This document shows, piece by piece, positions 7,301-15,719 of a stretch of 64,000 nt of DNA (the stretch's first letter is position 1; each line of letters begins with the position of its first letter). Below the pieces are notes generated by a model. It was not told the origin of the DNA and did no database searches. It worked only from the letters and a program-made list of their open reading frames with translations. The DNA comes from Desulfacinum hydrothermale DSM 13146 (lineage in GTDB: Bacteria > Desulfobacterota > Syntrophobacteria > Syntrophobacterales > DSM-9756): positions 437,987-501,986 of the forward strand of contig NZ_FWXF01000001.1 of NCBI RefSeq assembly GCF_900176285.1, read 5' to 3'. Position numbers and translations under genes: made by a program.

Positions 7301-8853
7301 GGATGCCTTTCCAATTGTCCGATCAAGTCCGGGATCCGTGGCAACAGATCCATGGCGATGAGCCCGCGGGAAGTGGCCCGGGCGGTGGCCTCTTCAGCCG
7401 CCAGTCCATGGAGATAGACGCCCAGGCACGCCGCACGGAATGGGTCCAGGCCCTGGGCAACAAAACCGGCGATCATTCCGGTGAGCACATCCCCCATGCC
7501 GCCGCTGGCCATGGCGGGGGTTCCCGTCGTGTTCACCGCCAGTCGGCCGTCGGGGGCCGCCACCAGGGTGCCATGGCCCTTGAGGACCACGATGACCTTG
7601 TGGGTGCGGCTGAATTCCGTCGCCACATGCAGCCGGTTCTCCTGGACTTCCGGGACCGAAAGGCCGGTAAGGCGTGCCATTTCGCCCGGGTGTGGTGTGA
7701 GGATCACCGGTGCCGACGCCTCCTGAAGGGGGCTGGGATCGCGGGCAAGAAGGGTCAGGGCGTCCGCGTCCAGCACGAGGGGAACGGTGCTGCCGGCCAC
7801 CAAGTCTTTCAGAAGGGCCTGGGTTTCTTCGTGGAGGGAGATGCCGGGCCCCGCTGCCAGAGCTTCTTTATCGGCGACAAAGTCCAGGATGTCCTGGCGC
7901 GCCGACACGGAAAAGCATTGGGATTCCGTTTCGGCCACGGGGAGGGTCATGGCTTCCGTGAGCTTTACTTCCATGATGGGATTGAGGGAGCGCGGCACAA
8001 AGAGGGTGACCAGCCCCGCTCCAACCCGCAGAGCCCCTTGGCAGACCATGGCTGCCGCTCCCGTCTTGCCGGGGGATCCCGAAAGGACGCACAAGTGCCC
8101 CGCTCGGCCCTTATGGGCGTCCGGCGGGCGAGGCCCGATCCAGGAGGCGCACAGGTCCCGATCCAGCAGCCACCTGGCCATGCCGCTGGATGCCACCACG
8201 GCCGGCGGAATCCCAATGTCCACCACCTGGACCCGGCCTGATCTGGCCGGGCCGTCGCCCACCACGTGGCCCACCTTGAGGCATCCGAAGGTGGCGGTGG
8301 CGGTGGCCTGGATGGCGGATCCCAACACCCGGCCGGTTCCCGCGTGCAGTCCCGATGGCACATCCACGGAAAGAACCGGCTTGCCCAGGGCATTCACCCC
8401 TTCGATCACATCCCGATAGAGGCCCCGGACTTCGTTTTGCAGCCCGGTTCCCAGAAGGGCGTCCAGGATCACATCGGCCTTCTGCACCTGGACGAACTGG
8501 GAAGCGAAGTCTTCCTTTTCGTCCCAGTGATAGACGGGAATCCCCAGCCGGTGAAGGATGTTGTAGTTGACGAGGGCGTCGCCCTTCAGGCGATCGGCGG
8601 GACGCAGGCACACCACCCGCACGGTGGCCCCCTTGCCATGGAAGATTCTGGCCAGGGCGAAACCGTCTCCGGCGTTGTTTCCCGATCCGGCCAGCACCAG
8701 CAGGTGCCGGGTGCAGAGGTCTGGAACGACGGTTTCAAAAAAGGCTGCGGCGCCGCGAGCCGCATTTTCCATCAGGACGATCCCCGGGATGCCGATCTCT
8801 TCCATGGTCTTTCGATCCAGTTCAGCCATTTCCGAGGCAGTAGCCAGCAGCAT
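7297..8853 (-). CDS. nnrD: Bifunctional NAD(P)H-hydrate epimerase / ADP-dependent dehydratase
   Basis: A 518-residue fusion that repairs damaged NAD(P)H. The N-terminal epimerase domain (residues about 1-215, YjeF_N) shows VLMENAARGAA and VLAGSGNNAGDGFALAR and converts R- to S-hydrates. The C-terminal kinase-fold dehydratase (about 230-515) shows LTPHPGEMARL and the nucleotide-binding GTPAMASGGMGDVLTGMIAG and uses ADP or ATP to restore NAD(P)H. Both domains look complete. The start is ATG 8853 behind AAGGAGACC. It is coupled to tsaE downstream, a common bacterial neighbourhood. Upstream lies a 340-base spacer with palindromes. Confidence 0.95.
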   Translation of the reverse strand: MLLATASEMAELDRKTMEEIGIPGIVLMENAARGAAAFFETVVPDLCTRHLLVLAGSGNNAGDGFALARIFHGKGATVRVVCLRPADRLKGDALVNYNILHRLGIPVYHWDEKEDFASQFVQVQKADVILDALLGTGLQNEVRGLYRDVIEGVNALGKPVLSVDVPSGLHAGTGRVLGSAIQATATATFGCLKVGHVVGDGPARSGRVQVVDIGIPPAVVASSGMARWLLDRDLCASWIGPRPPDAHKGRAGHLCVLSGSPGKTGAAAMVCQGALRVGAGLVTLFVPRSLNPIMEVKLTEAMTLPVAETESQCFSVSARQDILDFVADKEALAAGPGISLHEETQALLKDLVAGSTVPLVLDADALTLLARDPSPLQEASAPVILTPHPGEMARLTGLSVPEVQENRLHVATEFSRTHKVIVVLKGHGTLVAAPDGRLAVNTTGTPAMASGGMGDVLTGMIAGFVAQGLDPFRAACLGVYLHGLAAEEATARATSRGLIAMDLLPRIPDLIGQLERHP

Positions 8854-8915
8854 GGTCTCCTTCCTTCACGATACACGTATGTGCCGATCATATCGATGCC
8901 AGCGTCGATACCTTA

Positions 8916-8946
8916 GGTAGGGGCGGGTTCGGAACCCGTTCCTACC
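8916..8946. repeat. GGGGCGGGTTCGGAACCCG palindrome, copy 1
   Basis: An almost perfect 31-base palindrome, GGTAGG at one end and CCTACC at the other, with a TTCGGAA centre. The same core recurs near 27.4 kb and 48.4 kb. It is 60 bp upstream of nnrDE and can form a strong hairpin in the mRNA. Confidence 0.75.
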
Positions 8947-9190
8947 GGGTGTTCGCCCATGGGCTTGGTGCTGAGGTGGGCACCTTTGCCCATGGTGATC
9001 TCCTCTGGTCCGTGACCCGCGCAAGCCTTTCCATCGGGCCGATGGGCCGGGTGAAGGGGCGGCACAAATCGGGATTCGTATTGTCGGGAATGTGCCCAAA
9101 GGGGGCGGATGGTCCGACCCCCTGCCTTTGCCATTCTTGGAAAGCCGGACGGACCCACTGTGCTCCCAGGTTCCCATCGGGGAGGACGGA
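8947..9190. other. acpS-nnrDE spacer with further palindromes, no supported gene
   Basis: The stretch holds the palindrome GCCCATGGGC at 8955-8964 and related CCCATGG copies. A 26-codon minus-strand frame starts at ATG 8992 behind GAGGAGATCACC and runs through the copy-1 palindrome. The frame looks like repeat sequence rather than a conserved peptide. I see nothing else. Confidence 0.35.
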
Positions 9191-9598
9191 CTAGGGTTTA
9201 TGGGGCGCGGAGGGGGGGACGTCTTCCAAGATCACCACCGCTGCCCCGTACAGGCCGTCGTCGGTCAGACTCACATGCCAGGAACGCACGCCGCGTTGTT
9301 CCAAAAACCGGCGGGCCCTTTCGGAAAGGACCAGGGTGGGTTTGCCGGCTTCGTCGTTTCGAATCTCCATGTCCCGCCAATGGAGCGGAGCTCGGATTCC
9401 GGTGCCCAAGGCCTTGGCGAAGGCTTCCTTGGCGGCGAAACGCATGGACAGGCACGACACCCGCGAGGCCTTGGCCGCACAGGCATCCTGTTCGGCCGGC
9501 GTGAACAAGCGATCCAGAAACTTGGTCCCCCAGCGTTCCAGGCCGGCGCCGATGCGATCCACTCGCACCAGATCGATGCCTATACCGTAGACTGCCAT
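9191..9598 (-). CDS. acpS: Holo-[acyl-carrier-protein] synthase
   Basis: A 135-residue phosphopantetheinyl transferase that moves 4-phosphopantetheine from CoA to apo-ACP, needed for fatty-acid synthesis. It begins MAVYGIGIDLVRVDRI, with the metal-binding Asp of GIDLV, and has RFAAKEAFAKALGTGI, the second signature with its Glu and Lys. The end SWHVSLTDDGLYGAAVVI is typical. The start at 9598 overlaps the end of pdxJ by 19 bases. The pdxJ-acpS order is common in proteobacteria. Confidence 0.95.
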   Translation of the reverse strand: MAVYGIGIDLVRVDRIGAGLERWGTKFLDRLFTPAEQDACAAKASRVSCLSMRFAAKEAFAKALGTGIRAPLHWRDMEIRNDEAGKPTLVLSERARRFLEQRGVRSWHVSLTDDGLYGAAVVILEDVPPSAPHKP

Positions 9599-10314
9599 GA
9601 TCCGGTCACCAGGGCGATCATTTCCCGAACGGCCTTTTCCAGACCCACCAGCACGGCGCGGGCGATCACGGCGTGGCCGATGCTGAATTCCTCGATTTCC
9701 CGGATGTTTCGGAGCCACAGGATATTGCGGTAGTCCACGCCGTGTCCGGCATGGACCACGAGGCCCAGCTTGGTGGCCAATTTGGTGGCGTTTTCCACCC
9801 GTTCGTATTCCTCCTGCCGGCGCAGGTAGGAGGTGGCTTCCGCGAAGGGGCCGGTGTGGATCTCCACGCAGTCCGCCTCGATCTTATGGGCCGTCTTGAT
9901 CTGTTTGGAGTCCGGGTTGATGAAAAGGCTGACCGGGATACCCCCGTCGTGGAGCGTCTTGACCACTTGCCTCAGGTTGTCCTCGTAGAGGACCACGTCC
10001 AGGCCGCCTTCGGTGGTCAGTTCCTGCCGCTTTTCGGGCACCAAGGTCACGATGTCCGGCTTGATACGCAAGGCCAACTGGACCATCTCCTGAGTGGCCG
10101 CCATCTCCAGGTTGAGGCGCGTCTTGACGGTCTTTCGAAGGATCTCCACATCCCGGTCTTGAATGTGGCGCCGGTCTTCGCGAAGGTGCACCACCACACC
10201 GTGGGCCCCTGCCAGTTCCACCAAGGCCGCCGCGGTCACAGGATCGGGCTCGTGGGCCAGCCTCGCCTGTCTTACCGTCGCCACGTGATCCACATTGATG
10301 GCTACCCGTGCCAC
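9580..10314 (-). CDS. pdxJ: Pyridoxine 5'-phosphate synthase
   Basis: A 244-residue TIM-barrel enzyme that condenses 1-deoxyxylulose 5-phosphate with 3-amino-2-oxopropyl phosphate to form pyridoxine 5-phosphate, the last ring-forming step of DXP-dependent vitamin B6 synthesis. INVDHVATVRQAR at the N-terminus, VHLREDRRHIQDRDV near residue 45 and VHAGHGVDYRN near 190 are diagnostic. The start is GTG 10314, placed eight bases after GGAGG. The ybeY stop is three bases upstream, so the two are coupled. Confidence 0.96.
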   Translation of the reverse strand: MARVAINVDHVATVRQARLAHEPDPVTAAALVELAGAHGVVVHLREDRRHIQDRDVEILRKTVKTRLNLEMAATQEMVQLALRIKPDIVTLVPEKRQELTTEGGLDVVLYEDNLRQVVKTLHDGGIPVSLFINPDSKQIKTAHKIEADCVEIHTGPFAEATSYLRRQEEYERVENATKLATKLGLVVHAGHGVDYRNILWLRNIREIEEFSIGHAVIARAVLVGLEKAVREMIALVTGSWQSTV

Positions 10315-10317
10315 TTG

Positions 10318-10821
10318 CTAATCCTCCTCTTCTTTCCGCTTGGCGTATGGGGCGGATGTTTCGTACCAGGCAAAGTCTTTGGGATCGTGCCCCAAAAGCG
10401 TCAAAAGGTCCAGGGTCTTGCGGTCCATGCGCCGGGCCTCTTGAGGATCGGCATGATCGTAGCCCACCAGGTGAAGGACGCCATGGATGAGGAGCAGATC
10501 CAGGACGGCTTCCAGGGAAATCCGGTGGGCGGCCGCCATGGCGTCCGCGGTCTCCACGGAAAGAACCACATCTCCCAGCATCTGCGGGGCGATATCCGCA
10601 AACTCCCCTTGGCCCATGGGAAAGGACAGAACGTCCGTCGGCTCGTCCACGCCCCGATATTGGGCATTCAGTTTGCGGATGGCTTCGTCGTCCAGCACAG
10701 CGAGACTCAATTCGGCCTCATTGCAACCCAAGGCGTTTAAGATCCGCTCGGCCGCTTGTTCCATTCGCCGCCGATCGATCTTTATCTTGCTTGGACTCAC
10801 GCTGATTAGAATCTCCGCCAT
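10318..10821 (-). CDS. ybeY: Endoribonuclease YbeY (rRNA maturation factor)
   Basis: A 167-residue metalloprotein of the UPF0054 family, involved in 16S rRNA 3-prime processing and ribosome quality control. The zinc motif HGVLHLVGYDHAD (three His) is intact, and DEPTDVLSFPM precedes it. The chosen start is ATG 10821, behind AAAGGGAAAG, giving an N-terminus of family length. This start lies 104 bases inside the end of pgpH in another frame, an unusually long overlap. Later starts would remove the first conserved helix. Confidence 0.93.
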   Translation of the reverse strand: MAEILISVSPSKIKIDRRRMEQAAERILNALGCNEAELSLAVLDDEAIRKLNAQYRGVDEPTDVLSFPMGQGEFADIAPQMLGDVVLSVETADAMAAAHRISLEAVLDLLLIHGVLHLVGYDHADPQEARRMDRKTLDLLTLLGHDPKDFAWYETSAPYAKRKEEED

Positions 10822-13234
10822 GGGCTTTCCCTTTGGTGGTTTGTCCCGGCTGAGCGGGATATTCGATGCGCTTGTGATGCACGGTGGCCAGGATCTGGTT
10901 GAAGTGTTTGGCAATCTGGTGGAGGTCCTTCAGGGTGAGTTCGCATTCGTCCAGCTGACCGTCGATGAAGGCGTTGTTGATCAAGCGGTTGACCAGGCCC
11001 TGGATCCGTGCTGCGGTGGGTTCCGAAAGGGACCGGCAGGCGGCCTCCACCACGTCCGCCAACATCACCAGCCCAGCCTCTTTCGTCTGGGGCTTGGGGC
11101 CCGGGTACCGGTAGTCCTCGATGTCGATGGGTGGCAGGTCCGCTCCCTTGCTGTTCTGGGCCTTCTCCCGGGTTTCCATGGCCTTCTGATAGAAATAGGA
11201 AATCAGGCTCTTGCCATGGTGTTGGCTGATGATCTCCATGATGGGGCGTCCCAGCCGGTGCTTCTTGGCCAATTCCACCCCTTCCTTGACGTGGGAGATG
11301 AGGATGAGACTGCTCATGGAAGGGGCCAATTTTTCGTGGCGGTTTTCGCCGTCCAGCTGATTTTCGATGAAGTAGAGCGGCTTTTTGATCTTTCCAATGT
11401 CGTGGTAATAGCCCGCCACCTTTGCCAGAAGGCTGTTGGCCCCGATGGACTTGGCGGCGGCCTCCACCATGTTGCCCACGATCAGGCTGTGATGGTAGGT
11501 GCCGGGGGCTTGAATCATCAGCTCCTGCAACAGGGGCTGATCCATGCTGGCCAGTTCCAGGAGCCGGATATCGGTGGTGTAGCCGCACAGCAGTTCCGCC
11601 AGGGGCGTGAATCCCGTGGCCAGAACGCCGGCGATGATGCCGCTGAGAAAGGCCAGGAGGGTGTTGGTGCAGAGGGTGAGCGTGGAGGGATTTTCCTGGA
11701 ACAGGGCGATGAGAACGAGTGCGGTCACGTTGGCCAGTCCGGTCAGCAGGCCGGCCTTGATGGGAACCAGGCGGTTGCGGCACGGATTGACTCCGTAACT
11801 GCCCACCAGCGATCCCAGCAGGGTGTAGGCAAAGAGATGATAGTCGGCTCCGCACAGGAGTCCCACAAAGACCGCCAACGTCAAGGAGAAGAAGACGGCG
11901 GCGGTGATGCCGAAAAAGATGCTGCACAGCATGGCCCCGGCGGCCATGGGCAGCGCGTACAAGAAGCTGCGGGTGTCCAAATAGCCCAGGCCGGAGCCCA
12001 AAGAGGAATTGATCCAGTCGGCACATCTTCCAACCGCCAAGATGATGAGCAAAATGGCGGCCAGGAAGAGGTAGTCCTTGAGTTCCAGCCGAACGGACGG
12101 CACCCGGGCCTCCACCAGGTGCCCCAGAACTCCCAGGAAGAGGCAGGAGAACAAAAAGACGCCGGTGAAGGCCAGCAGGCCCCCCTGCTTGGAGCTACTG
12201 TCCGCGTAGGCCTGGAGCTTTCGCACGTCCTCGGGGCGCAGCCGTTGGCCCTCCCGGATGAGCATCTCATTTTTCTTGATCTGGATATAAACGGGTTTGA
12301 CCGCCTGGACGGCGGCGTTTTCCAGGGAGGCCGTCTCCAGTGGGTTGTAGAAAAGGGTGGGTTCCAGCAAGGGGGCTGCCAGGGAGATCATGGCCCGGGC
12401 CAGCTCCGGATCCGGCTCCTCTTCACGGATACGCTGGGACAAACGTCGGCGCGCTTCGTCCAGATCCGGAAACCGGCGGATGGATGGGACGCGAAACTCT
12501 TCCAGGGACGGGATTCTTCGCACCACGATGGGCCCGGCGGTGAGCTTGAATCGTTTTTCCTCTTCCACTTCCGGCGGCGATTGGGTGGCCAGGATTCCCT
12601 GCTGTTGGATTTCTTGGATCCACCGCAAAAGGTTCACTTCCATGTGCCGGGAAAAGCGGTGCTGGGCCAGGACGGAAAAGTCCTGATCCGGCACGGTAAA
12701 ACCCAGCGGCTTCTCGAAGGACTCTCGATCCAGGGCCGCCAACGGGTTCGGGGCCGGCGTTCCGATTCGGCCTTGAACCATCAGCTCGTGCCAGCGGTCC
12801 GGAAAGAGGCCCAGGGTGAGGGCCCGTTGGGCGTTGTGGATCTGGCGGCGCATGAGTGCGAAGGCCTTGGAGAGGCGCACCGCCACCGTTTCGTGGGTCC
12901 TTTCGTGAAGGTCGAAGACCAGGGGGGCTTCCCGCCGGGCCGCTTCCTTCTTGCGGGCCGTGGCCTCTTCGTCCAGCAGCAGAAAGTCTCTGTCTGCCTT
13001 GACGTTGCGCACCGCCACGTCCCCCGGTCGGTAGGTGGGCGTTCGTGCCAGAAACGAGGGGGTGATCAAAAGGGCGGTCAGGGCAGACACGGTGAGAAGC
13101 ACGATGAGTTTACCGTGTTCCAGGCCTGTGGGCCGGGTGCTTGCCGGTTTGGAGGCATCCAAACCCTCAGACTTCCTGCGTCGGGATTCTGTTTTCTTTT
13201 CTTTTTCCATGGTCTCGCCGATCCGGCCTTTCAC
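10718..13234 (-). CDS. pgpH: 7TM-HD family phosphohydrolase (PgpH/YqfF-like)
   Basis: An 838-residue membrane protein. A TM helix near residues 40-60 is followed by a large extracytoplasmic 7TMR-HDED domain (to about 310), a block of seven hydrophobic helices (about 340-540) and a cytoplasmic HD domain. That domain shows YHHSLIVGNMVEAA and the signature YYHDIGKIKKPLYF. In Listeria the homologue hydrolyses c-di-AMP; c-di-AMP use in this organism is not shown. The start GTG 13234 overlaps the phoH stop as GTGA; ATG 13210 is an alternative. It lies between phoH and ybeY, the order seen across many Desulfobacterota and Firmicutes. Confidence 0.93.
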   Translation of the reverse strand: MKGRIGETMEKEKKTESRRRKSEGLDASKPASTRPTGLEHGKLIVLLTVSALTALLITPSFLARTPTYRPGDVAVRNVKADRDFLLLDEEATARKKEAARREAPLVFDLHERTHETVAVRLSKAFALMRRQIHNAQRALTLGLFPDRWHELMVQGRIGTPAPNPLAALDRESFEKPLGFTVPDQDFSVLAQHRFSRHMEVNLLRWIQEIQQQGILATQSPPEVEEEKRFKLTAGPIVVRRIPSLEEFRVPSIRRFPDLDEARRRLSQRIREEEPDPELARAMISLAAPLLEPTLFYNPLETASLENAAVQAVKPVYIQIKKNEMLIREGQRLRPEDVRKLQAYADSSSKQGGLLAFTGVFLFSCLFLGVLGHLVEARVPSVRLELKDYLFLAAILLIILAVGRCADWINSSLGSGLGYLDTRSFLYALPMAAGAMLCSIFFGITAAVFFSLTLAVFVGLLCGADYHLFAYTLLGSLVGSYGVNPCRNRLVPIKAGLLTGLANVTALVLIALFQENPSTLTLCTNTLLAFLSGIIAGVLATGFTPLAELLCGYTTDIRLLELASMDQPLLQELMIQAPGTYHHSLIVGNMVEAAAKSIGANSLLAKVAGYYHDIGKIKKPLYFIENQLDGENRHEKLAPSMSSLILISHVKEGVELAKKHRLGRPIMEIISQHHGKSLISYFYQKAMETREKAQNSKGADLPPIDIEDYRYPGPKPQTKEAGLVMLADVVEAACRSLSEPTAARIQGLVNRLINNAFIDGQLDECELTLKDLHQIAKHFNQILATVHHKRIEYPAQPGQTTKGKAHGGDSNQRESKQDKDRSAANGTSGRADLKRLGLQ

Positions 13235-14277
13235 TCCTCCGACCGAACGCTTCGGACTTCAGCGGATTCGTAGGCCTCGATGATGTCCTGGACCAGGCGG
13301 TGTCGGACCACATCCGCATTGGAAAAGAAGACGAAACGAAGTCCCCGGATGCCTCCCAGCAGCTCCATGGCCTCCACGAGGCCGGAAGGCTTGTTTTCGG
13401 GCAGGTCGATCTGGGTCACATCCCCAGTGATCACGGCCTTGGAGCCCAGGCCCAGGCGGGTGAGAAACATCTTCATCTGTTCGCTGGTGGTGTTCTGGGC
13501 TTCGTCCAAAATGACGAAGGCCTCATTCAGCGTGCGTCCTCTCATGAAGGCCAACGGCGCCACCTCGATGGTACCGCGCGCCAGAAGTCGGGAGGCTTTC
13601 TCGAAGTCCATCATGTCGTGCAGGGCGTCGTAGAGCGGCCTCAGGTAGGGGTTGACCTTTTCGGCCAGGTCCCCGGGCAGGAATCCCAGTTTTTCTCCAG
13701 CTTCCACGGCGGGCCGCACCAGGATGATCCGCCGCACCTGATCGGCGGTGAGCGCCGCCACCGCCATGGCCATGGCCAGGTAGGTCTTGCCCGTACCGGC
13801 GGGGCCGATGCCGAACACGATGTCGTGGGTTCGGATCGCTTCGATGTATTCCTTCTGCTTGATGCTCTTGGGGGTGATGACCCTCTTGCTGGAAGTGACG
13901 AAGACCTTGTCCAGGAAGATCTCATGAAGCCGGCGGTGGATGTTTTCGCTTAGGATGCGTATCCCGTAGAGGACGTCGTTGGGATAAAGGGGATAGCCCT
14001 TTCGGACCAATCCGGCCAGCTCATCCAGAAGGCGGTCGGCCAGCTCCACCTGGGGGCGTTCCCCGGAGATGGTGATCTGAGTGCCGCGTAGATGAAGCCG
14101 AAGGTCCAGTTGCTTTTCGATGATCTTCAGGTGGGCGTTTCGCTCCCCCACCAAAACCTGCAGGATTTGAGGGTCCTCAAAGACCTTGGTCTGGCTCCAG
14201 GGTTGATCGGTGCCGAGTTTCGGTGCCAACAAGCGATCTTCCTTTCCATTGCTGTCCATGGCAATGATGTGGCGCAT
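13231..14277 (-). CDS. PhoH-like ATPase
   Basis: A cytoplasmic P-loop ATPase of the PhoH/YbeZ family, about 348 residues. An N-terminal KH-like region (residues about 30-110) is followed by Walker A GIGPAGTGKTYLA, LVRPAVEAGEKLGFLPGD and Walker B VILDEAQNTT. The family is linked to ybeY and ribosome or RNA metabolism, fitting its place at the head of this run. The frame stays open far upstream, so the start is uncertain. ATG 14277 is used; GTG 14292 has a better-spaced GGAG, and ATG 14259 is also possible. It is divergent from cvpA. Confidence 0.92.
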   Translation of the reverse strand: MRHIIAMDSNGKEDRLLAPKLGTDQPWSQTKVFEDPQILQVLVGERNAHLKIIEKQLDLRLHLRGTQITISGERPQVELADRLLDELAGLVRKGYPLYPNDVLYGIRILSENIHRRLHEIFLDKVFVTSSKRVITPKSIKQKEYIEAIRTHDIVFGIGPAGTGKTYLAMAMAVAALTADQVRRIILVRPAVEAGEKLGFLPGDLAEKVNPYLRPLYDALHDMMDFEKASRLLARGTIEVAPLAFMRGRTLNEAFVILDEAQNTTSEQMKMFLTRLGLGSKAVITGDVTQIDLPENKPSGLVEAMELLGGIRGLRFVFFSNADVVRHRLVQDIIEAYESAEVRSVRSEE

Positions 14278-14433
14278 GCCGGAGCAAGCCACAGATAACA
14301 CTCCGGGAGGCGTCTGACAATAGAAACGCCGCCACGGAAACCAAACCCGTTGATCGACCGTGGCAAAATCCTCTATGGTGGCGGGTGGTGGAGACACAGA
14401 CGCCGGATTTCTACGCGGGAGAGGATGCATCCA

Positions 14434-14967
14434 ATGAATGGATTGGACTGGGTGTTGGCGGCCGTTGGGATCTTGTGCGTGGCACGGGGCCTGTGGCGCG
14501 GTGCGGTGTCCCAGGTCTTCGGGATCGTTGGAGTGGTGGGGGGGTTTTACCTGGCGGGATCCTATTGCGGAGCGGTGGGAGCGCGGATCGCTCAAGCGTT
14601 TGGTTCCCTTCCCCAGCCGGTGATGGTGGCCTTTGTGCTCTTGTTCGTGCTCACGTGGATCGTGCTGGGGCTGACCGGAGCCTGGCTGTCGCGATTGATT
14701 CAGGAAAGCCCGGCCGGCTGGCTGGACCGGCTTTTCGGAGGGGCCTTGGGCTTTGCCAAGGGGCTGGTGGCGGCGGTGCTGATGGTGTCCTTTCTGACCC
14801 TGTTTCTTCCCGCCACAAGCCCTCTGCTCCGGGAGTCCCGCCTGACTCCGTATGTGCTGCAGGCCGCCCGCCTTGCCGTGAGCGCCACTCCCAAAAACCT
14901 GCAGGAGAAGTTCGACCGGAATCGGAGAAAACTTTACAAGCATTGGGCGCATCGACGGGAAGCATGA
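14434..14967 (+). CDS. CvpA family membrane protein
   Basis: A 177-residue inner-membrane protein with four predicted TM helices (about residues 5-23, 30-48, 65-90 and 105-125), matching the CvpA family named for colicin V production. The opening MNGLDWVLAAVG, with Asp after the first residues, and FGGALGFAKGLVAA are typical. The second of two in-frame ATGs is used because GGAGAGG lies nine bases before it. Its last codon overlaps the mazG start as ATGA. The family's molecular role remains poorly defined. Confidence 0.9.
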   Translation: MNGLDWVLAAVGILCVARGLWRGAVSQVFGIVGVVGGFYLAGSYCGAVGARIAQAFGSLPQPVMVAFVLLFVLTWIVLGLTGAWLSRLIQESPAGWLDRLFGGALGFAKGLVAAVLMVSFLTLFLPATSPLLRESRLTPYVLQAARLAVSATPKNLQEKFDRNRRKLYKHWAHRREA

Positions 14968-15719
14968 AAGGATGGCTGGAGATCATGGAAGAGGCGAGAA
15001 CGACGGAGTCGGATACGACCCTGGACCTGGGTCGTTGGGATGGTGTGCGACGCATCTGGGAGATCATCGATCGGCTTCGGGGCGAAGGGGGCTGCCCCTG
15101 GGACCGAAAGCAAACGCCCCATTCGGTTCAGACCTATCTGGTGGAAGAGGCCCACGAGGCGGCGGCGGCCATCCGGGCGGATCGCAAGGAAGAGGCTGCG
15201 GAGGAGCTGGGCGATCTCCTGTTCATGGTGCTTTTCCTGGTCCATCTGTATGAGGAGAAGAGGGCTTTTTCGTTGGAAGATGTGTGCCGTGCCATTTGCG
15301 AGAAGATGATCCGACGGCACCCCCACGTGTTCGGCGATGTGCAGGTGCACTCGGCCAAGGACGTGCGGTCCAACTGGGAAAAGATCAAGGAGGCCGAAAA
15401 GAGAGGTAAACGCCGGGGGCTGGGCATTCCCAAGACGTTGCCGGCTCTGGTGCGGGCCTACAGAATCCGCGCGCGTCAGGAAGACGCCGGGGCCGCTTCG
15501 AGCTCGTTGAAAGAGGCCGTGGAGATGTTCCAGGCCAGCGTCCGGGATCTGGATTCCGGGGATTTGAGCGATCCCGTCCAGGCCCAGAAACGGCTCGGGC
15601 ATCTGCTCTACCGGGCCGTGTGTCTGGCCCGGGCCCTGGGCCGCCGGCCGGAAGACTCCCTGCATGGCTACTTGGATGCGCTGGAATCTTCCGTGGCACC
15701 CAACGACGATCAGGCGTGA
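14964..15719 (+). CDS. mazG: Nucleoside triphosphate pyrophosphohydrolase MazG
   Basis: A 251-residue protein with the duplicated MazG fold. The first domain (residues about 20-130) has GCPWDRKQTPHSVQTYLVEE and the metal-binding EELGDLLFMVLFL. The second (about 155-240) has IPKTLPALVRAYRIRARQ, also typical. It hydrolyses non-canonical or excess NTPs to NMP and pyrophosphate. It is translationally coupled to cvpA. Its last 10 bases overlap the end of the opposite-strand Rossmann gene, which converges on it. Confidence 0.93.
   Translation: MKGWLEIMEEARTTESDTTLDLGRWDGVRRIWEIIDRLRGEGGCPWDRKQTPHSVQTYLVEEAHEAAAAIRADRKEEAAEELGDLLFMVLFLVHLYEEKRAFSLEDVCRAICEKMIRRHPHVFGDVQVHSAKDVRSNWEKIKEAEKRGKRRGLGIPKTLPALVRAYRIRARQEDAGAASSSLKEAVEMFQASVRDLDSGDLSDPVQAQKRLGHLLYRAVCLARALGRRPEDSLHGYLDALESSVAPNDDQA

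Noticed and set aside
10487-13273. A 928-residue plus-strand frame antisense to ybeY and pgpH
   Set aside because: Its length is due to high GC; the minus-strand HD and zinc motifs identify the real genes.
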